Origin: UBA10438 sp044238605
GTDB taxonomy: Bacteria; Bacteroidota; Ignavibacteria; Kapaibacteriales; Kapaibacteriaceae
NCBI GenBank assembly: GCA_044238605.1
Contig: JBIICY010000001.1
Coordinates: 124,001 to 188,000 of the forward strand
Direction of reading: 5' to 3'
Length of the DNA: 64,000 bases
How positions within the stretch are numbered: the stretch's first letter is position 1; each line of letters begins with the position of its first letter. Shown here in pieces: positions 26,271 to 34,823 of this stretch. The position numbers and the translations under genes are program-made. The notes under the pieces were generated by a model that saw only the letters and a list, made by a program, of their open reading frames with translations, was not told the DNA's origin and ran no database searches.

Positions 26271-27458
26271 ATGAACCTACTACAAGCTCTATCGGTATTT
26301 GCTGTAATGATCACAGCGTTATGCAGTGCATTCGGGCAGCCATTTGTTGACGCCATTTACAAGGTCAAGTCAACAAACGACGTTGTCTATGGCACAGCGC
26401 CTCGGCACAATGGTGCATCCGATACACTGCGGATGAACATTGTTGTTCCCACGAACGACAATGCAGTTAAGCGTCCGCTAATTGTATGGATTCACGGCGG
26501 TGGCTTTATCCAGGGCAGCAGATCTGATTTTCAGTCACTAGCAGAGATCTGGGCCAAGAGAGGATACACTGCAGTAACCATTTCCTATCGGCTCGGTATA
26601 CACGGCGGGGTCTTCGACCCACCATTTGCCTATGATGAGGCAGAGCTTGTTCGTGCATGCTTTCGCGGCATACAAGATGTGCGCACTGGACTTCGATTCC
26701 TTGCCAAGAATGCACAGCAGTATGGAATAGATACATCACGAATCGTGATCGGCGGTGCAAGCGCGGGGTCGATCATCGCGCTACATGCAGCCTACATTGA
26801 CCAGCAGGATATGCTCCCAGAGGCAATTGGAGAGATTTCTGATGTTACACGTGCAGGAGGAACATTTAAGCGTCCCGACATGGGGTCCTACGACGGAGTA
26901 TTGTACCCGGATGTTACAACGCCAACTGTTGATGTAGTGCTCAACATTTTTGGGGCACTGCTTAATCGTTCATACCTCGACAACTCAGCGTTTGTACCGT
27001 TGTTTAGCTATCATCAAACTGAGGACCCAGTGGTTGCCTGCGGCGAGGATCGTCCGTATCACACGATTCCTCTCGTATCTGCCAACTACCCGCGCATGAT
27101 CGGTACGTGCGCGATAGTGGAAGAGCTTGAGAAACGAGGTACGCCTATGTCACAATATGAGGCCATTATCCATCAGGGGGCAGCTCATGAAGTCCATGAT
27201 CCAGCAGGCATCGACAAGGCTGCAGCAGTATTTGCAGCGAAGTACATCTCAATTCCTACCAGCGTAGCAGAGTCAGACGAGGTAGCCTTTGATCCTGGTT
27301 CTAGGTGGACGCTTCACACGCTCAACGGCGAGGTGATTGCTTGCAATGTTACTGCGAGCGAAATCACAACGTTACCTGATGGCGTCTATGCTGCACACGA
27401 AGGTGCACTACGATGCATCATAGTGCTAACGAATGGCTACCTAAACTGGGCCCGTTAG
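26271..27458 (+). CDS. Secreted carboxylesterase-like alpha/beta hydrolase
   Basis: Esterase of the carboxylesterase/BD-FAE type, 395 residues, with an N-terminal signal peptide (MNLLQALSVFAVMITALCSAFG). The oxyanion motif HGGGF is near residue 75 and the nucleophile elbow GGASAGS near residue 165; the late 'HQGAAHEVHD' supplies the catalytic His. The last ~60 residues after 'SVAESDEV' are beta-rich and close with 'LPDGVYAAH...IIVLTNGYLNW', which looks like a degenerate T9SS sorting domain. The stop is one base from the convergent stop of the next gene. Confidence 0.85.
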   Translation: MNLLQALSVFAVMITALCSAFGQPFVDAIYKVKSTNDVVYGTAPRHNGASDTLRMNIVVPTNDNAVKRPLIVWIHGGGFIQGSRSDFQSLAEIWAKRGYTAVTISYRLGIHGGVFDPPFAYDEAELVRACFRGIQDVRTGLRFLAKNAQQYGIDTSRIVIGGASAGSIIALHAAYIDQQDMLPEAIGEISDVTRAGGTFKRPDMGSYDGVLYPDVTTPTVDVVLNIFGALLNRSYLDNSAFVPLFSYHQTEDPVVACGEDRPYHTIPLVSANYPRMIGTCAIVEELEKRGTPMSQYEAIIHQGAAHEVHDPAGIDKAAAVFAAKYISIPTSVAESDEVAFDPGSRWTLHTLNGEVIACNVTASEITTLPDGVYAAHEGALRCIIVLTNGYLNWAR

Positions 27459-27459
27459 C

Positions 27460-28692
27460 CTAGACCCCGTAGAACTTCTTTGCGTTGTTGATCATGATTT
27501 GAAACTCTTCAATATTGGGAGTATCAGGAGTGGCGTTCTCAATGAACGTACCACCAATCACGCCAACGTCATTTACGGGCGTACCTAGAAGGTGCTTTGG
27601 AAAGATGTAGAAGGAGCGCTTTACATCCTGATTTGAAGCTGTCTTAGCGTGGTCGAAGTAGACAAGGATCATGTATTGCAGGTTTGCTGGCACCTGATCT
27701 TTAAGCATAACAAGGTGACCCTGAACAGGCACTATTTCTGCGTCGCTGTTAAGCTTTGAAGCTCCAAGTCCACTACAATCAAAAATCACGCCTGATGCTA
27801 CTTCTTTATAACTATTGAGCTTTTGCTCAACGAATTTTGCCTTCGGTCTGAGATAATCGTGCAGCTCCTTCATGAATACGGCTGTATCGATAAAGATGCC
27901 GTCATCGTAGACGACCATCGTACGCTTTGTGCCATTGCCAAAATCAAGTACAACATCCTTAGCCGGTTGCATCACCTTACCCACGTATGGCTCTAGGCCC
28001 GACTCTGCGCGATTTTCGAAGTAGGAGGGCACGATTGAGGCACCTTTCGCAAAGTCCTTGTGTTCGCCCTTGGCTACCGAGGCATAGAATTTATAGGCAT
28101 CGATACCAATCTTATCGATCAGTGCCTGCATTCCAGAATCATTGTCCATCGAAACGGGCGCCAATAAGCCCCCTGCATTATGCGATGTTAAGCCATCGAA
28201 CGAAGCAGCTGTGATCGTAACGTCGCTGTATCCACGCTGAATGAGGTTGTATGCAGTAAAGAGCCCCAAAACACCGCCACCGATCACTGTGATCGGCGCA
28301 TCCTTGGCTACACCCTTACCCTTTTCGGATGCTGCAAAAAGATCTACAACATAGGTGGCACAACCAGGACCGAGAGTCCAACCACTGCCACCGTGTCCAT
28401 AATTGTAGGCGACGAGCTTATCACCGGCCGCACCAACACTCATATTTGGGGAACCACGGCGCATTGGACGGTAGCAGAGAATCTGCTGCCCAAGGTAGGC
28501 TGTTTCGAGCTTTGGAGGTGTGATCTTGCGGACTTCGAGGCCCTGCTTTGGTGTGCGTTCAAACCACTTTGAACAGCCGCTCATCCACAACGCACCGGTC
28601 GTTGCTGCCACAGCGGCTACAAAGTTGCGTCGATTAACAGTAGCATTAGCTGATCCGATAGAACTGCTTGCATCCGGCTTGCTGAGATCCAT
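27460..28692 (-). CDS. Tat-exported DAAO-type FAD oxidoreductase with apparently permuted fold
   Basis: FAD-dependent oxidoreductase of the D-amino-acid oxidase/glycine oxidase group, 410 residues. The N-terminus has NRRNFVAAVAA (Tat signal) and a lipobox-like MSGC (Cys40). Uniquely, the segment 'CYRPMRRGSPN ... YNYGHGGSGWTLGPGCA' (residues 73-111), which closes the FAD site and normally lies at the C-terminus of DAAO proteins, comes before the Rossmann motif ITVIGGGVLGLFTAYN (residues 134-149). The protein ends after the block 'VGVIGGTFIENATPD...KKFYG' that normally precedes the RP-M/R-R segment. This is what a circular permutation would give. Substrate oxidation with H2O2 production is inferred. 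Confidence 0.83.
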   Translation of the reverse strand: MDLSKPDASSSIGSANATVNRRNFVAAVAATTGALWMSGCSKWFERTPKQGLEVRKITPPKLETAYLGQQILCYRPMRRGSPNMSVGAAGDKLVAYNYGHGGSGWTLGPGCATYVVDLFAASEKGKGVAKDAPITVIGGGVLGLFTAYNLIQRGYSDVTITAASFDGLTSHNAGGLLAPVSMDNDSGMQALIDKIGIDAYKFYASVAKGEHKDFAKGASIVPSYFENRAESGLEPYVGKVMQPAKDVVLDFGNGTKRTMVVYDDGIFIDTAVFMKELHDYLRPKAKFVEQKLNSYKEVASGVIFDCSGLGASKLNSDAEIVPVQGHLVMLKDQVPANLQYMILVYFDHAKTASNQDVKRSFYIFPKHLLGTPVNDVGVIGGTFIENATPDTPNIEEFQIMINNAKKFYGV

Positions 28693-28722
28693 TACACCCT
28701 CTTTTTATACACCCTCTTTTTA
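28693..28722 (-). repeat. Tandem 15-bp repeat carrying a ribosome-binding site
   Basis: Two exact copies of a 15-bp unit (28693-28707 and 28708-28722). On the minus strand each contains AAAGAGGG; the copy next to the gene ends directly at the ATG of the DAAO-like protein, so its GAGGG is the ribosome site with a 4-5 nt spacer. The other copy is a spare site 15 nt upstream. Confidence 0.8.
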
Positions 28723-28795
28723 CAAACGTGAACAGACCTGAAGATAAGCGTTTCTTTGAATCAAACGGCAAACAGATGAGCAGTACAAAGTATTC

Positions 28796-30046
28796 TTATT
28801 TACTGATGAACACCCCGTGGTCTTGGGCAACGTGCAGAACGATAAACCCGGAGCGTGAGGCGAGCATGTAGGCTCCGCTTTGTAGATTCTGCACCTCATA
28901 CAGGGCCTGAACGTCCCGCACATACCGGCCTTCGATATCATATACCCTTGCTGGGAAACTGATTGCGATGGAATGCGATGTATCTTCTTCAACAGAAGTC
29001 GTGGCATCGCGCAGAACACGCATAATCGCTGCAGCCACTGCTAGTGGATTAGACGGGATGGAATTCGTAAGGACCACAACGTTAGCGCGCAACGATGGCA
29101 CTCGGAAAATCGCCGAGGAGTAACCGCGAATCTCTCCTGTATGGCCAATAACAGGCACCCCTGTTACCAACTTCTGACTTATTCCTAGACCATAGTCGTT
29201 GGGACCAACAAACCTTGTCAGTTGGGCCATCGAAGCGGCATTCAGTATTCTGCCAGAAAACAATGCATCATAAAGTTGTGCCATCTCTGCCGCAGTTGCA
29301 ATCACGGCACCAGCCGCCCATGCGCCGCTCCATTCCCCATTCATGGGGTTAGCGAAAGCATCACGTCCGCCCATCCATCTGTGCGCAAGTTCACCAACGA
29401 TTTGTTCGTCGGGGTACAATCGCGCTGAGTCTAGCGCAAGCGGATTAAACAGTTCGCGCCTGTAGAGCTGATACAACGACAGCCCCGTAACCTCCTGGGC
29501 AATGATTCCGGCAAGGAGATAGTTCGTGTTACAGTAGCTCCAAGAGGTTCCAGCGTCGAACTGCTTTTCAGGAATAAAAGAGAGCAGCTCAAGGGGCGTC
29601 CACACCCGAGCAAGGTTTGCCAATGTAGAATCACGATATGGCTGAAGCGAATAATCGCCGAGTCCGCTGGTATGATTGAGCAATTGGCGTATCGTTATCG
29701 CGCCGTCGATGTTCGGCTTCTGGGGAAACCACTTGCCTATCGGCGCATCGAGATCGACCAAACCCTGCTCTTGGAGGCGAAGCAATGTGATCGCGGTACA
29801 CGTTTTTGTATTGCTTCCTATTCCTAGGACCATTTCAGGCGTCATAGGACGTCCGCCAAAGGACAAGCCGGCAGCCCCCTGCCATATCTCCCCGTCAACT
29901 ATCACGGCGGCGCATACCCCCTGTATCCGCTCCGCCTTTTGCACAGAATCTACGGCTCGCTGGAGGCGCAGCCGAACATCTGCATCGATAGCCGATAGCT
30001 GACAGCATAGCAGCACGAATGCTGCGAGAACGGCATAGAATCGCAT
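28796..30046 (-). CDS. Secreted serine hydrolase (class C beta-lactamase family)
   Basis: Penicillin-binding-protein/beta-lactamase-fold hydrolase, 416 residues, with signal peptide MRFYAVLAAFVLLCCQLSA. The nucleophile motif SNTK is at residues 78-81, the second motif YCN near 163 and the third HTG (replacing KTG) near 303. Most such proteins in Bacteroidota are esterases or D-aminopeptidases rather than antibiotic-resistance enzymes. After about residue 350 the sequence becomes a beta-rich tail ('VYDIEGRYVRDV...LQSGAYMLASR') resembling a T9SS sorting domain. The start is ATG 30046; it lies 8 nt after the phosphodiesterase gene, so the pair is one operon. Confidence 0.87.
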   Translation of the reverse strand: MRFYAVLAAFVLLCCQLSAIDADVRLRLQRAVDSVQKAERIQGVCAAVIVDGEIWQGAAGLSFGGRPMTPEMVLGIGSNTKTCTAITLLRLQEQGLVDLDAPIGKWFPQKPNIDGAITIRQLLNHTSGLGDYSLQPYRDSTLANLARVWTPLELLSFIPEKQFDAGTSWSYCNTNYLLAGIIAQEVTGLSLYQLYRRELFNPLALDSARLYPDEQIVGELAHRWMGGRDAFANPMNGEWSGAWAAGAVIATAAEMAQLYDALFSGRILNAASMAQLTRFVGPNDYGLGISQKLVTGVPVIGHTGEIRGYSSAIFRVPSLRANVVVLTNSIPSNPLAVAAAIMRVLRDATTSVEEDTSHSIAISFPARVYDIEGRYVRDVQALYEVQNLQSGAYMLASRSGFIVLHVAQDHGVFISK

Positions 30047-30054
30047 AGCTTCTC

Positions 30055-30819
30055 CTAACGAGACTGGTAGAGCGGCACTATCTGATGAGGCATGTTTGTT
30101 ACGAGCCCATTGACGCCGAGCGAGACCACGCGGTTTAACTCGTCTTCGGTGTTTACCGTGTAAACCCCCGTTGGTATTCCAAACTGACGGCACACGCGCA
30201 TGATTGCCGGACTTAGCTCTTCAATAGAGCATCCGAAGCCATCGGCGCCACTGTCGCGGACCACGCGTGCAGGCGACCGCGTATCGCCGGGGATGTTTAG
30301 TGCTAGTGTGGGAAGTGTCGGCAATACAGAGCGCACAAATGCAATCGCTGCGTGATCGAATGACGAAAACAGGCACATATCTAGCATCGACATAGAACGA
30401 AGCATCTCGATGAGCTCAAGTGTTTCGGCTCGTGCCTCGGGCGAATCGGGCCGCGGCTTGATTTCAAGATTAACGTATGCCCTGCCTCGAATAATCTCCA
30501 GAACATCTGACAGTTTTGGGATGCGTTCTCCAGCAAACGACGAGCTGAACCAAGACCCAGCGTCCAACTGTTGAACGTCATGCAGCGACAGTTCATTGAT
30601 AGCCCCAGATCCGTTTGTTGTTCTCTCTACCGTATCATCATGAAACAATACCATTTCATGGTCGCGGGTATACTGAACATCGATCTCAATCATCGGGGTT
30701 CCGCAATCGAGAGCGAGCGCAATAGCGGAGAGTGTGTTCTCCGGAGCAATTCCCGACGCACCTCTGTGGGCGCATATGATAAACGAGTTTTGTTCTACAA
30801 ACTCTCGAAATGATATCAT
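30055..30819 (-). CDS. Glycerophosphodiester phosphodiesterase
   Basis: Metal-dependent enzyme that splits glycerophosphodiesters into sn-glycerol 3-phosphate and an alcohol. The 254-residue TIM barrel shows the family motifs in order: AHRGASGIAPENT (residues 17-29), EIDVQYT (45-51) with HDD shortly after, NLEIKP near 118 and a late 'GVYTVNTEDELNR'. No signal peptide, so it is cytoplasmic. It is the first gene of a two-gene unit with the secreted serine hydrolase, and divergent from the TonB-dependent receptor. Confidence 0.93.
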   Translation of the reverse strand: MISFREFVEQNSFIICAHRGASGIAPENTLSAIALALDCGTPMIEIDVQYTRDHEMVLFHDDTVERTTNGSGAINELSLHDVQQLDAGSWFSSSFAGERIPKLSDVLEIIRGRAYVNLEIKPRPDSPEARAETLELIEMLRSMSMLDMCLFSSFDHAAIAFVRSVLPTLPTLALNIPGDTRSPARVVRDSGADGFGCSIEELSPAIMRVCRQFGIPTGVYTVNTEDELNRVVSLGVNGLVTNMPHQIVPLYQSR

Positions 30820-31009
30820 GCTCTAGACTCCATTGTGGCATACAAACATCGCAACACAATGGTAATATCCAGCTGGGCATTCATCTGTCCACAGATCTAA
30901 ATATTCTTGTTGCCTGCAAGCGCCGTCGTGGGTATGTTCACACCTCGTCTGCAATCGCGTTTTTTTGTAAACAATGTCAGCAATGTTCAACAACCATTGG
31001 AGAATGACT

Positions 31010-33733
31010 ATGCACGTACTGATACGTGGTCTGTTCATCACTGCCCTCTTCGCTGTTGCCAGCACAATCGCAGCTGCACAGGGTGTGGTGCTAAGTGGAA
31101 GTGTAAGCACACCTAGCGGAGCGCCTGTTCCGGGCGCTACCATTCGTCTTACGGCACAGGGCGCTGGTGTTGCGAAAGGGGCATATACCGACACCCGTGG
31201 TCGCTACTCGATCAAGGGGGTCTCAGATGGGAAGTATACGGTAACGGTTAGCGCCGTTGGATATATAACGAAGGTGATCGAGGATGTCGAGGCAAATGGC
31301 AATAGGCTCAATATCACCATCAGCGAAACAGCAATCGACATGGATGTCATGGTTGTTACGGCCTCGCGTACACTCCAGAAGGCATCTGAAGCCCCAGCGT
31401 CCGTTTCGGTTGTTGAGCCACGAACAATTCGTGAGGCACCAAAGACCAACCCTACCGAGCACATTCGCGGCTTGGCTGGCGTAGACTACGCTCAAACGGG
31501 TATCTCGCAGCAGAGCGCTACGGTGCGCGGCTTTAACAATGTGTTCAGCGGCTCCCTGCTTACACTTACAGACTACCGTCCGGCAGGCGTACCGAGCTTG
31601 CGAGTCAACGTTGGCTACTTCGTTCCAGCATCCAACGAAGACATCGAACGCATGGAACTTGTGCGCGGCCCAGGATCTGCACTCTATGGTCCTAACGCAT
31701 CATCTGGTGTGTTGAACATCATCACGCGTTCACCGTTTGCCTCAAAGGGTACAACATTGTTCGCTGCAGGTGGACAGCAGAGTCTGATCAATGGCGGACT
31801 TCGCCATGCAGGTACAATCGGTGAGTCGTTTGGATACAAGATCAGCGGGCAGTACTTCTCGGCCAATGACTGGAAATACAACGACGACACGCTGGATGTG
31901 CCCTTCAGAGACGACTCAGCCGTTACACGCAAGAATACTCACGAACGTTACAATGTTGACGCCGGGGTGTACTACAACATGGGCGAAAACACGACTGTCC
32001 AGCTTACGGGTGGTATTTCTGAAGCTGTTAACACAATCGAGATGACCGGTCTCGGTGCAGCAAACGGGCGCAACTGGCGCTACACCTATGTTAATGCACA
32101 AATCACATCAGGTGATTTCTTTGCACAGACGTTCTACAACAAGAGTGATGCTGGCGGAACATACTTCCTTCGCACAGGCAACCCGATCGTAGATAAGTCC
32201 GATCTACTAGGGGTCCGTCTTCAGGATGCATATCGTCTCAACGACGATATCCGATTTACGTACGGCGCGGACTTCTTTGCGACGAACCCTGTAACTGAGG
32301 GCACGATCAACGGCATTAATGAAGAAAATGACAACTACAATGAAGTTGGGGGTTACCTCCAAGGCGACTGGAAGATCAATTCAAGACTCTCAGCTCTTGC
32401 TGCTATCCGAGCAGACCGTCACTCCGTGATCGATGAGCTTGTGCTCTCGCCCCGTGTTGCATTGATGTACAAGCTCGACGAGAACAGCTCGGTACGTGCA
32501 ACATTTAACACTGCTTTCAGCAACCCAGGAACAAACGATCTCTTCCTTGATCTTCTGAGCGCTCCCGATGCATTTGGCTTGGGTAGAGTTAATCCAGCCT
32601 GGGCTGTTGGTGTTTGGGGTGCCTCTGCTGGTAGCAAAGGTTACACATTTAATCGGGCCAATGGAAATGTAAACTTCATCTCACCTTTCGTTGGTAGAAC
32701 AGACGCAAACTGGATTGGCCTCAACAATGCTTCGTCAGGGGGCATTTGGCAAACCGTTACGCAAATCATTTTGCCACAGCTCGAAGCACAGGCTCCAGCA
32801 AACCTGCGTCCACTGCTTCGTCCGTTCCTATCAGCAATACCTGCTCCCCAGAACATCAAGGGCAACCTTGCTTCACTGAACCCAACGACGAGGACGTTTA
32901 TTCCGATGCGTCCTGAGGACCTGCAGGACGTAGACAAGCTTCGTCAGACCAACACTCAGACAATCGAGCTTGGCTATCAAGGCAAGGTCACAAACAAACT
33001 TCGCGTTGCCATCGACGCATACCACTCAACGGTAACAGACTTTGTTTCGCCACTGCGCGTTGTTACACCAAACGTCTTCCTTGACGGCGCTTCGGCTGCA
33101 GCCTATATTCAGCCGCTACTTACAGGCGCGCTTATGCAGCAAGGCATACCGCAAGATTCAGCGGCGGCCCTTGCAGCTCAAGCTGCTGCCCTGATTGGCG
33201 GCGCATACGCACAGGTGCCTGTTGGCACCGCCTCACCAACAGAAACTACACACAAGGGCGACATTCTTCTGGCGTATCGCAATTATGGTAGGCTCTCCTA
33301 CTACGGAAGCGACTTTGCCTTTACCTATGAGGTTTCCCCAGCATGGTCAGTGGCTGGTAGCGCATCGTACATCAACCAGAATACATTTACAGGCGAAGAC
33401 CTTGGTGATGCAACAATCACAGACGTTATCGCACTTAACGCACCGAAGTACAAGTCATCAGTTGGCCTGCTGCATCGCAACTCGACACTCGGCCTCAGTG
33501 TGGGTCTGCAATGGCGCTGGGTTGATGGGTTCTATATGAATTCAGGTGTGTATGTTGGTGATGTCAATGCATACCACATGATGGACCTTACTGCACAGTA
33601 TATCATCCCAGGTGTTGATGGTCTGAGCTTTAACCTTTCAGCCACGAACCTTCTTGACAACAGAGTCGAGCAGTTTATCGGTGCATCAATGGTTGGCCGT
33701 CTTGTACAGGGACGATTCACATACAGCTTCTAA
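31010..33733 (+). CDS. TonB-dependent outer-membrane receptor (CirA-like) with carboxypeptidase-like N-domain
   Basis: Receptor of 907 residues. A signal peptide (MHVLIRGLFITALFAVASTIAAAQ) is followed by a carboxypeptidase-regulatory-like domain (about residues 25-115), a plug domain with 'EDIERMELVRGPGSALYGPNASSGVLNIITR' as in siderophore and cobalamin receptors, and a large barrel ending 'GRFTYSF' with terminal Phe. An insertion in the barrel near residues 510-700 is rich in Ala and Pro. The ATG at 31010 is used because GGAG lies 7 nt upstream; ATG 31004 and 30974 are alternatives. Substrate unknown. A strong terminator follows. Confidence 0.92.
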   Translation: MHVLIRGLFITALFAVASTIAAAQGVVLSGSVSTPSGAPVPGATIRLTAQGAGVAKGAYTDTRGRYSIKGVSDGKYTVTVSAVGYITKVIEDVEANGNRLNITISETAIDMDVMVVTASRTLQKASEAPASVSVVEPRTIREAPKTNPTEHIRGLAGVDYAQTGISQQSATVRGFNNVFSGSLLTLTDYRPAGVPSLRVNVGYFVPASNEDIERMELVRGPGSALYGPNASSGVLNIITRSPFASKGTTLFAAGGQQSLINGGLRHAGTIGESFGYKISGQYFSANDWKYNDDTLDVPFRDDSAVTRKNTHERYNVDAGVYYNMGENTTVQLTGGISEAVNTIEMTGLGAANGRNWRYTYVNAQITSGDFFAQTFYNKSDAGGTYFLRTGNPIVDKSDLLGVRLQDAYRLNDDIRFTYGADFFATNPVTEGTINGINEENDNYNEVGGYLQGDWKINSRLSALAAIRADRHSVIDELVLSPRVALMYKLDENSSVRATFNTAFSNPGTNDLFLDLLSAPDAFGLGRVNPAWAVGVWGASAGSKGYTFNRANGNVNFISPFVGRTDANWIGLNNASSGGIWQTVTQIILPQLEAQAPANLRPLLRPFLSAIPAPQNIKGNLASLNPTTRTFIPMRPEDLQDVDKLRQTNTQTIELGYQGKVTNKLRVAIDAYHSTVTDFVSPLRVVTPNVFLDGASAAAYIQPLLTGALMQQGIPQDSAAALAAQAAALIGGAYAQVPVGTASPTETTHKGDILLAYRNYGRLSYYGSDFAFTYEVSPAWSVAGSASYINQNTFTGEDLGDATITDVIALNAPKYKSSVGLLHRNSTLGLSVGLQWRWVDGFYMNSGVYVGDVNAYHMMDLTAQYIIPGVDGLSFNLSATNLLDNRVEQFIGASMVGRLVQGRFTYSF

Positions 33734-33757
33734 GAGCCACAAGTATTCCGGCTAATC

Positions 33758-33790
33758 AAAAGCCCCCTCACTCGAGGGGGCTTTTTTGTT
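33758..33790 (+). terminator. Terminator after the second TonB-dependent receptor
   Basis: A 12-bp stem (AAAAGCCCCCTC at 33758-33769 with GAGGGGGCTTTT at 33774-33785), a 4-nt loop, and a T tail. Confidence 0.93.
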
Positions 33791-33827
33791 TCTGCATCCA
33801 TCGCACAATTTGATGAGCATTCAACGT

Positions 33828-33835
33828 TACCTTTG
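33828..33835 (+). promoter_or_regulatory. Promoter -7 box of the following lipoprotein gene
   Basis: TACCTTTG matches TAnnTTTG, 24 nt before ATG 33860. A TTTG at 33809-33812 is 15 nt upstream, a short spacing for a -33 box. Confidence 0.5.
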
Positions 33836-33859
33836 CGAACACTGCGGGAACATCATGCC

Positions 33860-34570
33860 ATGAAGTTATCAATCACCGTATGCGTCGTCGCGACGGCATT
33901 TCTAATCGGCTGTGCTGGAGATACGGCACCGGCCACAGAACCTACTGCCGCCGAGCAGTATCGAGCTGCCATCATTGACGCCATGGTTGCCGACGACAAT
34001 GAGAAATCAACAAATCTCATTGCCATAACAAACGACAACCCTGTGCTCTCTTGGAAAACCATCGACGGGCAGCCCCACGTTCTCGTAACTACATGGACGG
34101 CATGGGATACATCGTATGTTTCAGGCCAACAAGCCGCTGCGAAGTACGATATCTGGGTAACTGCAATACCGGAACTGCAGCAGTGGTGGAAGTCCAAGTA
34201 CGACGGCAGAACAGACACAGTGCTTCGAATAGAGCAGTTGCTCGGTCTTAGCGCCGGCAGAAAGAAAACAAAGTTCTTGTCTATATGGGTTAGACCAGCC
34301 GACCTGTTCCGTCCTGCTGGTGATAACGAGATCACCGACAACACTGCCGGACCCGAGCTCCAGCCTACTGCTGATTCGGCATATCGCAGCTGGTTCAACA
34401 ACAGCATTATCTACTCCTACTATCCCAAATCAGCCCCTTGGACAAGACTTGGCTACACATACGACTGGAACGGCCAATACGGCGAGCGAGGCCTTAGCGA
34501 GTTTATTGTGCGCAAAGGGGCTAACGTTGTTGTACACTCGGTGGTGTCAACATCAACATTCATACGATAG
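33860..34570 (+). CDS. Hypothetical lipoprotein
   Basis: A 236-residue product with a signal peptide and lipobox FLIGC (Cys18). The rest is hydrophilic, with many aromatic residues ('WTAWDTSY', 'WWKSKYDGR', 'YSYYPKSAPWTRLGYTYDWNGQYGERGLSEFIVRKG' region near residues 190-230). I do not recognise the family and see no catalytic motif; relatives in Bacteroidota and Chlorobi genomes are often annotated only as lipoproteins. A weak hairpin follows. Confidence 0.75.
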   Translation: MKLSITVCVVATAFLIGCAGDTAPATEPTAAEQYRAAIIDAMVADDNEKSTNLIAITNDNPVLSWKTIDGQPHVLVTTWTAWDTSYVSGQQAAAKYDIWVTAIPELQQWWKSKYDGRTDTVLRIEQLLGLSAGRKKTKFLSIWVRPADLFRPAGDNEITDNTAGPELQPTADSAYRSWFNNSIIYSYYPKSAPWTRLGYTYDWNGQYGERGLSEFIVRKGANVVVHSVVSTSTFIR

Positions 34571-34586
34571 TGGTATAGAATGACAA

Positions 34587-34612
34587 CAGCCGAGGATGTT
34601 TGTCCTCGGCTG
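34587..34612 (+). terminator. Weak terminator-like hairpin
   Basis: A 10-bp stem (34587-34596 with 34603-34612) between the convergent lipoprotein and histone-like genes. There is no T-tract on either strand, so termination would need a factor or be incomplete. Confidence 0.45.
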
Positions 34613-34646
34613 CTGATACCGTTGAATATGCCTAGATCGAGATGCT

Positions 34647-34823
34647 TTACTTGGCAGTCTTACCTTCGGCAATTGAAGCCTGATTGTATGGCGTGATCAA
34701 TTTCTTGAGAGCGCCTGCGGCCTTGCGCGCGGTAGCTGCGTCTTTCTTGAATTTCGAATTGTGAGCGGCTGTGAATTCGCCGAAGAGGCGAACCATTTCG
34801 TCGTACAGTTCCTGCTTTGACAC
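34647..34823 (-). CDS. Histone H1-like protein (Hc1-like)
   Basis: A 58-residue basic protein beginning with GTG: 'SKQELYDEMVRLFGEF...' continues through 'ARKAAGALKKLITPYNQAS'. The pattern 'Y-D-x-L/M-V-x-L-F-x-E-F ... K-A-A-G-x-x-x-R/L-K-x-L' is the one of the small Hc1/histone H1-like proteins found in Bacteroidota, which bind DNA. GTG 34823 was chosen because GGAG lies 8 nt upstream; a TTG at 34859 would give 70 residues but no ribosome site. Probably an abundant small nucleoid-associated protein. Confidence 0.75.
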   Translation of the reverse strand: MSKQELYDEMVRLFGEFTAAHNSKFKKDAATARKAAGALKKLITPYNQASIAEGKTAK

